64,000 bases of DNA. Source: Prinsepia uniflora (lineage: Eukaryota; Streptophyta; Magnoliopsida; Rosales; Rosaceae). A program made the translations under genes and the position numbers. Of the stretch, positions 33,244-45,146 are shown in pieces. Numbering within the stretch: position 1 is the stretch's first letter; every line of letters begins with the position of its first letter. The notes below the pieces were generated by a model. That model did not search any database and was not told where the DNA came from. It saw only the letters and a list, made by a program, of their open reading frames with translations. The DNA lies in NCBI GenBank assembly GCA_032719365.1, contig CM064868.1, positions 67,057,538 through 67,121,537 on the forward strand. Reading direction: 5' to 3'.

Positions 33244-36200
33244 TGTCAGGGCCCACCCTTAATCCCCCGGGATTAAGGGCTAAACCCCGCTCCCGTCTAA
33301 CGTACGCATGGCACGAGGGCTAAACAATCGCCTAACCTCCGTGTGACACGTAAGTCGGACAAGGGAGTTCCAGTCCAACCACCTCAACAACCTCAAGCTT
33401 CCCAGAGTGCGCAGAGTCTACTGTGGATTGTGCATGTGATGTCTCCATCTCTCTTAACCGACAGCCCGCACTGCAGCAACCTGGAGGGTATCGAAAACAC
33501 GAAAAGACTGTGAGTGGACAAAAATAAAGTTTAAAATTCAAAACAGTTATCAGAAAACACAAATACTCCGTGTAAAAACCAATGCATGCATATCAATTAC
33601 GTCATAAAACAATATACGAAAACTAAACACATTTTCCTTTTCCCAATCCCGGGCCTCAACCCCCAAATCACCGAAAACCATTTTATCCGGGCCACTGCCC
33701 AAAACATCATCATCAAGTCTTAGTGAAACCCAAAACATATTTAAAGCCACAATCTTATCCATCGAACCTACTGGATCTATCCGAGTCTTTAAACTCCCGA
33801 GTCTTTAAACTCAATCCAGGCCTCAATAATATCCGAGTCTTTAAACTCCCGAGTCTTTAAACTCAAAGGCCTACGGGGGAAATCAATATATCCGAGTCTT
33901 TAAACTCCCGAGTCTTTAAACTCAATCCGGGCCCGTCCCCCGTCACATATATCCGGGTCTTTAAACCCAATATCCAGATCCAGCAAATCCAATCCCAAAA
34001 CCATTTGAAAACCTTTTTGCAATTCCAATTCCATATCCAAATCCGAATCCGAAACCACTGGTCTGATGCCCTTCCGGCATCCATAACCGTCATTCCGAAT
34101 CCAGACCCAGAACTCATTTCCTTCTCATTTCCCGGTCCGAGTCCGCAACCATCATTCCGTAAGCCGGCATCCGGAATAACCATTCCGAACCCAAACTCGA
34201 AATCCACTTCAAATCCCGAATCGTCACCCGGAATTCCGATTCCGAAACCCGAAATCTCATTTCTGAAAACACCTTTGAACTGGGCCTTAGGCTTGAAAAT
34301 ACTTTTCAAAATCCTTTTACTTTCCTTGAAATCCAGCCGTATTTCAAATCCCGAAATCAACCAGTAAAACCAGGTTCAAATTACAATAGTTATCAAAACC
34401 TCGTAAAACGTGAAAATCGTCATTTTCCTCGAAAAACGTGCACAAACCATAAACCATCACAACCATAAATCAAATCATAGAAGCTACTATAGAAATCATA
34501 TAAAAACATATATGCATGCATCAAGAGTTAGAAAGCAAAGTCCACTCACAGACCATTTCAGCGTCGCCTCGATACGCGTGCACTTACGCCGTCCCCGGCC
34601 AGTTTGCTATCCTCGGCTTTCCCAAACCTATCCAAATTCCATAACGAGGTTACTAACTACTTCACGCTACTCATACTACAACCCCATAGCTTTCCCGAAC
34701 TTCTAACGTACTTAAAACGGGACCCTAGACCTTCAACCCCGCAGAACTATCCCGAAACAACGTCCGAAGAACCCGAAACTTAATCCATTGGATTCGTTAT
34801 AACATTTAGAACAAAAACTTAGTTGGACGCTTCATCGGAAACCGCTGCACGCGCCCCCACGCGTCGCCCAAGGTGGCTGCGCGTGGGCCTCACGCGCCAG
34901 CTACAGTGTCACCCGTAACCTCGAGTGCACTATGCTGAACCGGCCGCTGCAACTGGACCGGCGAGAACCATTCTCCGCCGTCCGGCCACCGTTCTCCTCC
35001 CTTTCCTCACCATTCTGAACGTCCAGACCCACTCTATCCATCCCCATCCTCCAATCACCTCGACACGGCCCCATACTTGTCGACTCAAGCTCGAAACCAG
35101 ACGGCCCGTAACCCCCTGTTCCACATTCCGGCCACCCAGGTCCTCCCCCGTCACGGTGGCGACACCAGAACACTTCTAGGACCCCATTAAGTCTCACACA
35201 ACTCACCAAAAACCCCGACTCGTACTTAAAACTCACGACTTTCAAATTGAAACAAAACAGAAAAACAGAGGAATTGGAAATTACCTCTCCTGCCGCTCAC
35301 CGCCGTGGACTCCGCCGCGTCCCTAGGTATCCACACGCCTCCTCTGTCCTCTGCGCACCACCTGCCACTTCACTTGATTAATTACACGACCGCACCACCG
35401 CACCTCCACCCCAACTCCTCTCTGTTTCTCTGGTTTTCCCCCGTGAGTTCTCACTTCACACACACATGAGCACTGCATCTCCCAATCTCCTCAACACCAC
35501 CCTGCACTCTCAACCTCCCTCTGATCACACTCCCCTACTCACAAGCTCACACTTGCCCGGCCATCGATCGATTTCACCCCTCAGCCTCACTCTCTGTTTT
35601 TTCCTCTTCGAAGAACACGGCTGCACATTTTTAAAAATACCCGTGCACATTTGTGTAGAAACCACTACACACCCACCACGCGTCACAATCCTCTCCTCTC
35701 TCTTATAAAAATCTCCCTTTGCTTTGGACACTTGTCCAAATCTGGTTGCACCATGCCCAAACAGTCAAAAGACCAACATGCCCCTCTTTAACTCCAAAAT
35801 TACGATTATGCCATCGACGTTCTAGACCCGTAATTTACTCATCATAAGTCCGATGAATACATGCCGCCTGTCATCGGACTCAGGACGACAAGATCTATCT
35901 ACCCAACCCAGGTCAACGTACCAAAACCCAATTCTACAAAAAGTCAATGTTTCCCCTTCTTTTAACCAAATTACGGTTATGCCCTCAACCTTCCGAACTT
36001 CATAACTTCCTCCTCGGATGTCGGAATCAAGCGTGCCACCTGCCTATGGATTCGTGACGTCCTAAACTACGTCCTGGTCACTGGTCAACACCCATTTGAC
36101 CACCCGAACTAAAGTCAACATTTTGCCCGAACCAGGGGCAAAATCGTCATTCTACACTTACGGACCTATCGGGACCAACTAACCACCGATTAGCCTCGCT

Positions 36201-36252
36201 AATCCCACCTTAATCACACTACTAATCCCGACTCTCGGGACGGGTTGTTACA
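33244..36252 (-). repeat. LARD-2 3' LTR
   Basis: Minus strand starts TGTAACAACCCGTCCCGAG and ends CCCTGACA. TTTTATAA at about 35710-35703 (minus) is a TATA candidate, which would leave a very long R/U5 of about 2.4 kb. It holds the CACGCG block (about 34845-34900), GTCCACTCAC (34540-34549), GTGAGTGGAC (33510-33519) and the hairpin array (33784-33972). Confidence 0.92.
33784..33972. repeat. Hairpin array with CTTTAA loop
   Basis: Seven units of the form GAGT-CTTTAA-ACTC. The last has GGGT-CTTTAA-ACCC, a compensatory change of both arms. The same array recurs at about 37766-37955 and in the solo LTR at about 61131-61280. Confidence 0.85.
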
Positions 36253-37219
36253 ATCTACCCCCCTAAAAAGATTTTCGTCCTCGAAATTCCACCGCTAGTT
36301 CCCGACACCTAGGGTCTTCTACCCAGAGCACATCCTTGTGTACAACCACAGATACTTCCCTACTGGTTGGCTCCTCCCTCGGTTGTTACTTCGGCTACTG
36401 TCGGAATAAATCTACAAAGTCCTAAAGGCAAACTCTAGCTTGTGGGTTCTCTCCTTCCATAACCTCATATCGATCAGTTATAGTAACTCCTTTCCAATTC
36501 CTTCCGTCATCCGTCAACAGACTCACCACAGTCCCCGACTGTCCTGCCAACCTTCATCCCACCGATGGTCAAACCTGTCCAGACTAGCCTAGGTTCACCG
36601 AGCGTCAACTGCTCTACTCGAATCAACTAACAGCAGACTGACTAGATAATCACGACCGCAGCTGCACCTAGCAGCGCCCTTGCCAATCCGGCCATAAGGC
36701 GGCCCAAACCACAAGGACTACGATCCAGTAAGTCCATAGGGTACCTCAAACCATCCTCATCGTTCGGGTTACCCAACTCGCAATGCCCACTTAACCTTAC
36801 TGATTAAAGGTCACTAAGCCAAAACCACTTGGCCCAGCCGGCCACCCACAATCGGTCTCCTTGGCCCCGTATCTCACCAACTCTACGAACTACTTTCGAG
36901 CCCCTCAGGCCGACCAACCTACTCATCCGTAGCTCACTGGCTACTTTCCAGGTTACTTCTACCAGTGCCAACACACCAACGTTCCGGTTTTAAACTGACG
37001 TCCGTTTTACCTCACATCGCGTACCGAGCGACTAGCACCCTCACACACTGCTATCTAACCACCTCGAACAGCCATCACTATCGTATCCAGGTTGCTGACG
37101 GGCTGTTCCACATCGAGACATCACATCCACAGTAGCATTACTCCACTCAAGCCGACGAACCAACGACTCTGGGAACCAAACCACGCACAGAACACGCCAA
37201 CCTATGCTCTGATACCAAT
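36253..37219 (-). other. LARD-2 internal domain
   Basis: 967 bp with no coding motif. It keeps a primer-binding site, a polypurine tract, and leader sequence (minus strand AACAGCCCGTCAGCAACC) related to LARD-1. The end next to the polypurine tract (minus GAGGACGAAAATC) resembles the sequence after pol in chromovirus-type Ty3 elements, hinting at a Ty3 parent. Confidence 0.75.
37206..37217 (-). promoter_or_regulatory. Primer-binding site of LARD-2 (tRNA-iMet)
   Basis: Minus strand TGGTATCAGAGC, a perfect match to the usual complement of initiator tRNA-Met, two bases from the 5' LTR end. Confidence 0.92.
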
Positions 37220-40200
37220 TGTCAGGGCCCACCCTTAATCCCCCGGGATTAAGGGCTAAACCCCGCTCCCGTCTAACGTACGCATGGCACGAGGGCTAAA
37301 CAATCGCCTAACCTCCGTGTGACACGTAAGTCGGACAAGGGAGTTCCAGTCCAACCACCTCAACAACCTCAAGCTTCCCAGAGTACGCAGAGTCTACTGT
37401 GGATTGTGCATGTGATGTCTCCATCTCTCTTAACCGACAACCCGCACTGCAGCAACCTGGAGGGTATCGAAAACACGAAAAGACTGTGAGTGGACAAAAA
37501 TAAAGTTTAAAATTCAAAACAGTTATCAGAAAACACAAATAGTTATACCCTCCGTGTAAAAACCAATGCATGCATATCAATTACGTCATAAAACAATATA
37601 CGAAAACTAAACACATTTTCCTTTTCCCAATCCCGGGCCTCAGCCCCCAAATCACCGAAAACCATTTTATCCAGGCCACTGCCCAAAACATCATCATCAA
37701 GTCTTAGTGAAACCCAAAACATATTTAAAGCCACAATCTTATCCATCGAACCTGCTGGATCTATCCGAGTCTTTAAACTCCCGAGTCTTTAAAATCAATC
37801 CAGGCCTCAATAATATCTGAGTCTTTAAACTCCCGAGTCTTTAAACTCAAAGGCCTACGGGGGAAATCAATATATCCGAGTCTTTAAACTCCCGAGTCTT
37901 TAAACTCAATCCGGGCCCGTCCCCCGTCACATATATCCGGGTCTTTAAACCCAATATCCAGATCCAGCAAATCCAATCCCAAAACCATTTGAAAACCTTT
38001 TTGCAATTCCAATTCCATATCCAAATCCGAATCCGAAACCACTGGTCTGATGCCCTTCCGGCATCCATAACCGTCATTCCGAATCCAGACCCAGAACTCA
38101 TTTCCTTCTCATTTCCCGGTCCGAGTCCGCAACCATCATTCCGTAAGCCGGCATCCGGAATAACCATTCCGAACCCAAACCCGAAATCCACTTCAAATCC
38201 CGAATCGAATCCCGAATCGTCACCCGGAATTCCGATTCCGAAACCCGAAATCTCATTTCTGAAAACACCTTTGAACTGGGCCTTAGGCCCGAAAATACTT
38301 TTCAAAATCCTTTTACTTTCCTTGAAATCCAGCCGTATTTCAAATCCCGAAATCAACCAGTAAAACCAGGTTCAAATTACAATAGTTATCAAAACCTCGT
38401 AAAACGTGAAAACCGTCATTTTCCTCGAAAAACGTGCACAAACCATAAACCATCACAACCATAAATCAAATCATAGAAGGTAGTATAGAAATCATATAAA
38501 AACATATATGCATGCATCAAGAGTTAGAAAGCAAAGTCCACTCACAGACCATTTCAGCGTCGCCTCGATACGCGTGCACTTACGCCGTCCCCGGCCAGTT
38601 TGCTATCCTCGGCTTTCCCAAACCTATCCAAATTCCATAACGAGGTTACTAACTACTTCACGCTACTCATACTACAACCCCATAGCTTTCCCGAACTTCT
38701 AACGTACTTAAAACGGGACCCTAGACCTTCAACCCCGCAGAACTATCCCGAAACAACGTCCGAAGAACCCGAAACTTAATCCATTGGATTCGTTATAACA
38801 TTTAGAACAAAAACTTAGTTGGACGCTTCACCGGAAACCGCTGCACGCGCCCCCACGCGTCGCCCAAGGTGGCTGCGCGTGGGCCTCACGCGCCAGCTAC
38901 AGTGTCACCCGTAACCTCGAGTGCACTATGCTGAACCGGCCGCTGCAACTGGACCGGCGAGAACCATTCTCCGCCGTCCGGCCACCGTTCTCCTCCCTTT
39001 CCTCACCATTCTGAACGTCCAGACCCACTCTATCCATCCCCATCCTCCAATCACCTCGACACGGCCCCATACTTGTCGACTCAAGCTCGAAACCAGACGG
39101 CCCGTAACCCCCTGTTCCACATTCCGGCCACCCAGGTCCTCCCCCGTCACGGTGGCGACACCAGAACACTTCTAGGACCCCATTAAGTCTCACACAACTC
39201 ACCAAAAACCCCGACTCGTACTTAAAACTCACGACTTTCAAATTGAAACAAAACAGAAAAACAGAGGAATTGGAAATTACCTCTCCTGCCGCTCACCGCC
39301 GTGGACTCCGCCGCGTCCCTAGGTATCCACACGCCTCCTCCGTCCTCTGCGCACCACCTGCCACTTCACTTGATTAATTACACGACCGCACCACCGCACC
39401 TCCACCCCAACTCCTCTCTGTTTCTCTGGTTTTCCCCCGTGAGTTCTCACTTCACACACACATGAGCACTGCATCTCCCAATCTCCTCAACACCACCCTG
39501 CACTCTCAACCTCCCTCTGATCACACTCCCCTACTCACAAGCTCACACTTGCCCGGCCATCGATCGATTTCACCCCTCAGCCTCACTCTCTGTTTTTTCC
39601 TCTTCGAAGAACACGGCTGCACATTTTTAAAAATACCCGTGCACATTTGTGTAGAAACCACTACACACCCACCACGCGTCACAATCCTCTCCTCTCTCTT
39701 ATAAAAATCTCCCTTTGCTTTGGACACTTGTCCAAATTTGGTTGCACCATGCCCAAACAGTCAAAAGACCAACATGCCCCTCTTTAACTCCAAAATTACG
39801 ATTATGCCATCGACGTTCTAGACCCGTAATTTACTCATCATAAGTCCGATGAATACATGCCGCCTGTCATCGGACTCAGGACGACAAGATCTATCTACCC
39901 AACCTAGGTCAACGTACCAAAACCCAATTCTACAAAAAGTCAACGTTTCCCCTTTTTAAACCAAATTACGGTTATGCCCTCAACCTTCCGAACTTCATAA
40001 CTTCCTCCTCGGATGTCGGAATCAGGCGTGCCACCTGCCTATGGATTCGTGACGTCCTAAACTACGTCCTGGTCACTGGTCAACACCCATTTGACCATCC
40101 GAACTAAAGTCAACATTTTGCCCGAACCAGGGGCAAAATCGTCATTCTACACTTACGGACCTATCGGGACCAACTAACCACCGATTAGCCTCGCTAATCC

Positions 40201-40247
40201 CACCTTAATCACACTACTAATCCCGACTCTCGGGACGGGTTGTTACA
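37220..40247 (-). repeat. LARD-2 5' LTR
   Basis: Same organisation as 33244-36252, with a few indels (for example an extra AATCCCGAATCG unit near 38208). The TATA candidate is near 39706-39699 on the minus strand. The frames inside are identical in both LTRs because of recent duplication, not because of protein selection. Confidence 0.92.
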
Positions 40248-40252
40248 TGTAG

Positions 40253-40581
40253 AGACTCCGTTTTAAATTCAGCTTCGTTTGCAAGCCTTTCCCAAGATAA
40301 AGCTTCTCCATTTTCTCCCAAAACTCAGGCGTATAATCTACATCATTAATATTATTTATAATATTGTCAGCAATATAAAGCCTAATAGTGCTAACACACC
40401 TGAACTCCAACTCCTCCCAATCTTCATCTAGCATCTTCTCCGGCTTCGCATCCTTTCCCTTCAATGGTCTTGCAAGGCCTTGTTCAACTAGGATGTCATT
40501 CACCCTCCTTTGCCATAGAGTGAAATTTCCTTTTCCATCAAACTGCTCCACCGTGAAATGTGAGACGCTAGAACTTGCCAT
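40253..40581 (-). pseudogene. Copia 1 gag N-terminal part
   Basis: Starts MASSSVSHFTVEQFDGKGNF and contains LWQRRVNDILVEQGL, typical of the Copia gag N terminus. The frame is cut at the LARD-2 target site and resumes at 33238. Confidence 0.85.
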
Positions 40582-40624
40582 GACAAACCCCCCACGATCG
40601 ATAAACCGGAGCTCTGAAACCACT

Positions 40625-41139
40625 TGTTAGGAAATTAATCCGCCATCACGCAAGTACTAGAAATAAAGATAAATGAAAGGAAATAATGAAGCCAAGAACA
40701 CAACAGATTTAACGAGGTTCGGCCAAATAACTTGCCTACGCCTTCGGAGAGTTTTCACCTTCACTATGAGAGAATATAAAGTACAAGAATACACCACTCA
40801 AGTTTATACCCAACCCGAGCCCTTGTATCTAATAAGATACTCCTTGTACACCCTCTCTCAACCTAGAAGATCACTCTACCCTAAAAGCTATGCACACTCT
40901 TGAAACCCTCACAATTGACCTTGCTTCTAAACCCGAAGACCCTTAGAGTTGCTCTCACTTACTCACTTGTGATGTGATATTCTTGATTTTCAAATGTGGC
41001 CAAGATCTCATCCTTATATAGTGCTTAAGAAAGCCTCTAGATCCCTTCATTAAAGCTACATCCACCCACTTACCGTATTTATGAATTTTCCACCTACTTC
41101 CTTCATGAACCTTCTACACATATCTTGAGTTCATGCACT
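40625..41139 (-). repeat. Copia 1 5' LTR, truncated
   Basis: Matches 30277-31999 (without the hAT-like insert) until TTCATGCACT near 41135, where similarity stops. The last roughly 90 bp are missing. Confidence 0.78.
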
Positions 41140-43020
41140 ACAATCTTATTTGGGTGTTCGTTCTATTTTTGTGGGTTATTTTTGTCTTTCTTCATCTTTA
41201 TATGTTGCTCATTCATTCTTGGATTGTAATTTTCTCTAAGATCTATTCACACCAATTTAGTCATTTTGAGTGCTTCATCACGTTTAATAATGATTCCGGA
41301 TTTTTTCAATTGAAATTGAAACTTTTCCAAACAGTTCTTTTTGAATTTAGTCTATTCTATTTTGCTTTAACTAGCCATTATTTTCAACCTATCTTTGATT
41401 TCTCTTCGTGGTCTCAATTGGAGCATCGAAATATTCTCGTTCTCCATTTCGATGGATGATTTTGTTTGAACTTTACTATAATGGATCTGCTATTACCCTA
41501 TTTGATTCTTCTTAATACCCTCGTCATTGTTTTAATTTGCTTTTGTTTTTCTGTAATCGTGCTTCTTATCTAATATGTTCTATATTTTGATTCACCATTC
41601 CTTTTAGTTTATAGTTTTGTATGAATTAGTATGCCTTCTTTATTAATTAGCAAGTCAGAGTTGACTTTAACATATTGAGATTATCTTTGCTCTTTTGATT
41701 TTTTGTGCATCACTAGATTTGGCCTAGTCTTACTTTTCTTAGTCTTATTTGTGCTTTGTATACATTTAGGTTTTTCGGCTTATTTATATTTATCTCTCAT
41801 TTCTTTTTTCACTTAATTTTATTCTACGATGAGATTCAACTATAACAATAATTCGGTTTTTTTTTTGTTTTTGTTTTGTTGTTTTGTTGTTTGTTGTTTT
41901 TTGTTTTGGTTTTGTTTTGTTTTTTTGTTTTGTTTGTTTGTCTTTTATTTTTTTTTATTTTTTCCCGAATTTTTTGTCCAAATCTGGTCTCTCTTTAAAC
42001 GACTTAATGTAATTTTATGTTCATCTGCCTTCCATTATATCAACAAGTTAGCCTCCTATACCAGGTACTAATCTTTCCTCTCTTTATTTGCAGCTCCATG
42101 GTTACTTATCTCTTCACTCTCAACAGTAGGATCATCTCAATCTACACTTTTTCTCTGCTGACAGCTACACTCTTTTTCCTTTGACTAGGTTTTTCCTAGA
42201 TAGGTTTTTTAACGAGGCAACACTCAAGCTTTATCATTCTTCTTGCTTGAGGAAATATGTAATGCTAGTATAGTACCTAGCGAATATTCGACACCTTTAT
42301 TATAATTTTATTCCCCGTGAATCATTTGAAGCCGCAAATCATTTTAAATTGTGCTATTGTTCCTAGTGATCACATTTTGGGTTCATAATAGGCTACATGT
42401 CTATTGTACTATTTTTAGATGTTTCAATAAAACATCTTTACTTTAAAAAAAAAAACTTAATTCATGAAACCACAGATTGCAGGTCACTTTTTAGGCTAAT
42501 TTGGTGTCATGAAATTCCCTTAGTACTTTGTGCATTATCTAATGATAATAGATGTTTTAGGCATATACCCTGTCTAAAACATGCTACGTTAAAGGGAATA
42601 AATGTGTCGAGTGAACCAATGCCAGGCCCTAGGTGCCGACACCTAATTTAGAGAATGTATAGTAATTAGGTCAAAGAAATCTAATGAACATTTATAATTG
42701 GTTAGAGTCGATAGTAAGCTCTGATTCACCTTAATCAACCAACTTCAATAAACTAATCATTTTTTGTTTTAATTCTGTTTTACTTACTTGTGTGAACACC
42801 AAACCATCAAAACCCCCTGTTTGTAATTTTTTTTTAATCGAAGTTACATTGAATTTGAAGTTCAATGGAATCATCGTTGAACAAATCCTCGAGGGATTGA
42901 CCTTTGTGTGCTACTATACCACCATATCCGATTTTGTGCACTTGAAAAGTATAACTAATTGAATTGTTGTTCATCTTAATTGTGTTCAATAAATCTTCTA
43001 TCAAGTTTTTGGCACCGTTG
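41140..43020 (+). other. T-rich non-coding DNA, probably leader or LTR of a Ty3-like remnant
   Basis: No gene. A TTTTG-rich low-complexity run lies at 41852-41945. CAAGTTTTTGGCACCGTTGC near 43000 resembles a leader motif commonly seen upstream of gag in Athila/Tat elements, tying this stretch to the next feature. Confidence 0.5.
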
Positions 43021-43118
43021 CCGAGGACTTTTCCCTCAATGGTGTCCATTCAGTTCAGATTTACTTAAATGTGTATATTAACTTTGTCAATTTAATTTAG
43101 TTTGTCTACTAACTCAGT

Positions 43119-44177
43119 GTGCAATTTTTCTTTGCATATATGAACACCTCATACATGGATATGGGACCATTGAATTATCCATACATGAAGATAGTTTCTT
43201 GGAATGACCTATACCAAAGCTCAAATCCATTCAATCAAGGGTGGACCAATCGGCCTAATTTCACATGGAACACCACTCAATCAGTTCCTAACCATATCCC
43301 ATCTCCCGATTTTCAAACTTCCTTTGAGACCATGATACAAAGAATGCAGGCCTATAATCAAAGTATATCCGCTTCTACTCACGAAGTCCAAGAACTGAAT
43401 ACACGCTTGGATGAGAGATATATCAATCAGATGAGGCAGTTTGCATTCCACATAAGCTCAAGTGTGGACATGAAACCTTCTCCACCAAGTGATGCCTTGA
43501 ATAATGCTCATGATGAAGCAAAAGTCCACCCAACACTTCGCCAAGTGCTTTCCATGGACTCCCTATTTTCAACTCCAAGCCATAACATGACTTTGCCTCC
43601 ATATTTTGCTTTGATTGAGCGATGAGACAACCCTAATTATGACCCTAAAATTTCTTCCTTCTTTTCCAATAATTATGATGTTTATTCAGTGCCTAACCAA
43701 GCTTCATTACCTTGCACTCGCATATTGGAAATTTATATGGAAGAAGAATGGGAGGAAGCTCATAGGAAGGTTGACGGTGCAACGGATGTCCAGGCCAAGC
43801 CCATGCCCTTTCCACATGCGCTGCCTAGCAGTGCTACATTGCCCTATAATCTAACTTGTAATGTGCTTACGGCCCTACCCCAAATTCAGACTCTAGATGC
43901 ATATGAGCCACTGCCCACTACTGTGCCTACATTTCTACTTCAACATATGACTAAATCGAGGGATGCAGATAAGGATACAGACACGCTAGCAACATGCGAA
44001 GCTGTGCCTGCCGTAGCACCTCAAGATAGCCCTTTTGGCCACCATCCTAGCTATACCCATCACGACTTCAACCCCTATTGCAGCAAGTACCCAACCCATG
44101 CCCATAGTAGCCCTTTCTTATGCCCTTATGATGCTATTACTATGCCAAAAGACAAGTCTATGGCCCCATATCTATAG
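43119..44177 (+). pseudogene. Athila/Ty3-like gag-derived frame with one internal stop
   Basis: One frame runs 353 codons with a single in-frame TGA at 43623-43625. Near the start, NPFNQGWTNRPNFTW corresponds to the NPGWRNHPNFSW signature of plant Ty3/Athila gag proteins. It is followed by a heptad-like QAYNQSISASTHEVQELNTR helix. The rest is Pro/Thr-rich and unrecognised. There is no protease or polymerase. CTAAGTTTAGGGGTGTGGG near 44845 looks like the 3' polypurine-like end of such elements. Probably a non-autonomous or decayed element; the stop is likely one C-to-T change in a CGA codon. Confidence 0.6.
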
Positions 44178-45023
44178 CAAATCGTGACCCAGTTGTTGCC
44201 CAAGGACAAGGGCACAGATCCGGCACATAATGCAACACCTATATTCAACTCTGAACCATGCAAATCTAATGTTAATAATGTGTACTTGGATGTGAATTCT
44301 TTATAGTTCCTAATGATGTGGTACCTATCCTTCGTAGGTCCGACAACAAAAGCACAATGCAGGTGATGATAGCCTTCAACTCATCCTATTCAAGTTCAAG
44401 AGGAGAAAGAAACAGAATAGACCAAGGTGGAAGTCTAGAACATACAAGGTAGAATCACAGCTGTTCCACCCTAAGCATTGTCCAAGGAAGACATTTGAGA
44501 ATGGACAGAAACTGCTCTCATTCAAATCACTTCTCAATCTCTTTACTATTAGGTTACGTTCTCATAGGAGGATTACTTTTTATGTGTCTAACACTTTTCT
44601 CCTTGATGCGGCATGGATCTTACAACAATTGGCTCATTATCGATACCATTTTGATGCTGAAATTATGGGCACACTACCAAATGCCTAGCAAGCTATGCAT
44701 GTCTTGCCCAGACGTTAAATAAAGCACTTATAGGAGGCAACCTAGCCATGGTTTGTGTCCTCTACTTCTTTTATGTTTCTACCCTTTCAAATTTTTTTTG
44801 CTCTTATCCTACTTATTGTTTGTAATATTGAGGAAAATGTTCTGTCTAAGTTTAGGGGTGTGGGTTTAAAATTTTGATAAGAACATCTAGGTTTGGTGGT
44901 ACACAGCCAAGCTTTCTGTTTTATTTTATTTGCTATTTTTCTTTTTTGGTTTGCTAGTTTTAGGGCTTTAACTTGTTAATAAGAATGTACATACTATGTG
45001 AACTGCATTTTCTTTACTAAGAG
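44178..45023 (+). other. 3' non-coding part of the Ty3-like remnant
   Basis: No gene. The polypurine-like G-rich stretch near 44845-44866 is followed by possible LTR sequence up to the junction with Copia relic 2. The element's right border is not resolved. Confidence 0.4.
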
Positions 45024-45146
45024 TCATGCCATGTCCAAAATGTTCACAGTTGAATTATCACCAAAGCTCATAATAGTATGAAAACTTTCATCAAGGGTTG
45101 AAAAAGAGTTCTTACCGCCTGTCATGTGATTACTGCATCCAGTCTC
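45024..45146 (-). pseudogene. Copia 2 protease-region fragment
   Basis: ETGCSNHMTGGKNSFSTLDE followed by MSFGDNSTVNIL is the classic Copia protease neighbourhood. The T-G-C here corresponds to the D-S/T-G catalytic site, with Glu in place of Asp. It ends in a stop after MA. Confidence 0.85.

Larger units (their letters stand above)
33244..40247 (-). mobile_element. LARD-2: young non-autonomous element with 3-kb LTRs and 967-bp interior
   Basis: Near-identical LTRs (33244-36252 and 37220-40247) flank a 967-bp interior. The whole is bounded by perfect duplications TGTAG (33239-33243 and 40248-40252) and inserted in the Copia 1 gag frame. Orientation is minus: the primer-binding site TGGTATCAGAGC lies at 37217-37206 and a GGGGGG polypurine tract against the 3' LTR near 36257. 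The interior has no gag-pol. By eye I count roughly 20 substitutions between the two LTRs plus a few indels, mostly C/T or G/A transitions, so insertion is recent. It must rely on another element's proteins. Confidence 0.95.
30277..41139 (-). mobile_element. Copia relic 1 with two nested insertions
   Basis: Minus-strand Ty1/Copia element. Its 3' LTR (30277-31999) and the partial 5' LTR (40625 to about 41139) share long identity from TGTTAGGAAATTAATCC onward. A primer-binding-site-like TGGTTTCAGAGC lies next to 40625 on the minus strand. Only gag and protease remnants remain; integrase, reverse transcriptase and RNase H are missing. It hosts a hAT-like element in its 3' LTR and LARD-2 in gag. 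The outer 5' LTR end is cut off near 41139, so no target duplication can be shown. Confidence 0.82.

Noticed and set aside
33863..34367. Gly/Phe-rich and Pro/Ser-rich frames in the LARD-2 LTR
   Set aside because: They arise from repeated GAATCC/GGATTC words in the LTR. Opposite-strand frames are equally open.
34901..35708. Frames conserved between 34901-35708 and 38897-39704
   Set aside because: Identity reflects recent LTR duplication in LARD-2. The frames occur on both strands and contain no domain.
37206..37217. Possible tRNA-Met sequences (also 6677, 20656, 51335)
   Set aside because: Only the 12-nt primer-binding complement is present next to LTR ends; there are no tRNA genes.
37041..37232. 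63-aa minus-strand frame in the LARD-2 interior as a gag start
   Set aside because: It overlaps the primer-binding site and ends quickly. MSRCGTARQQPG gives no secure gag match.
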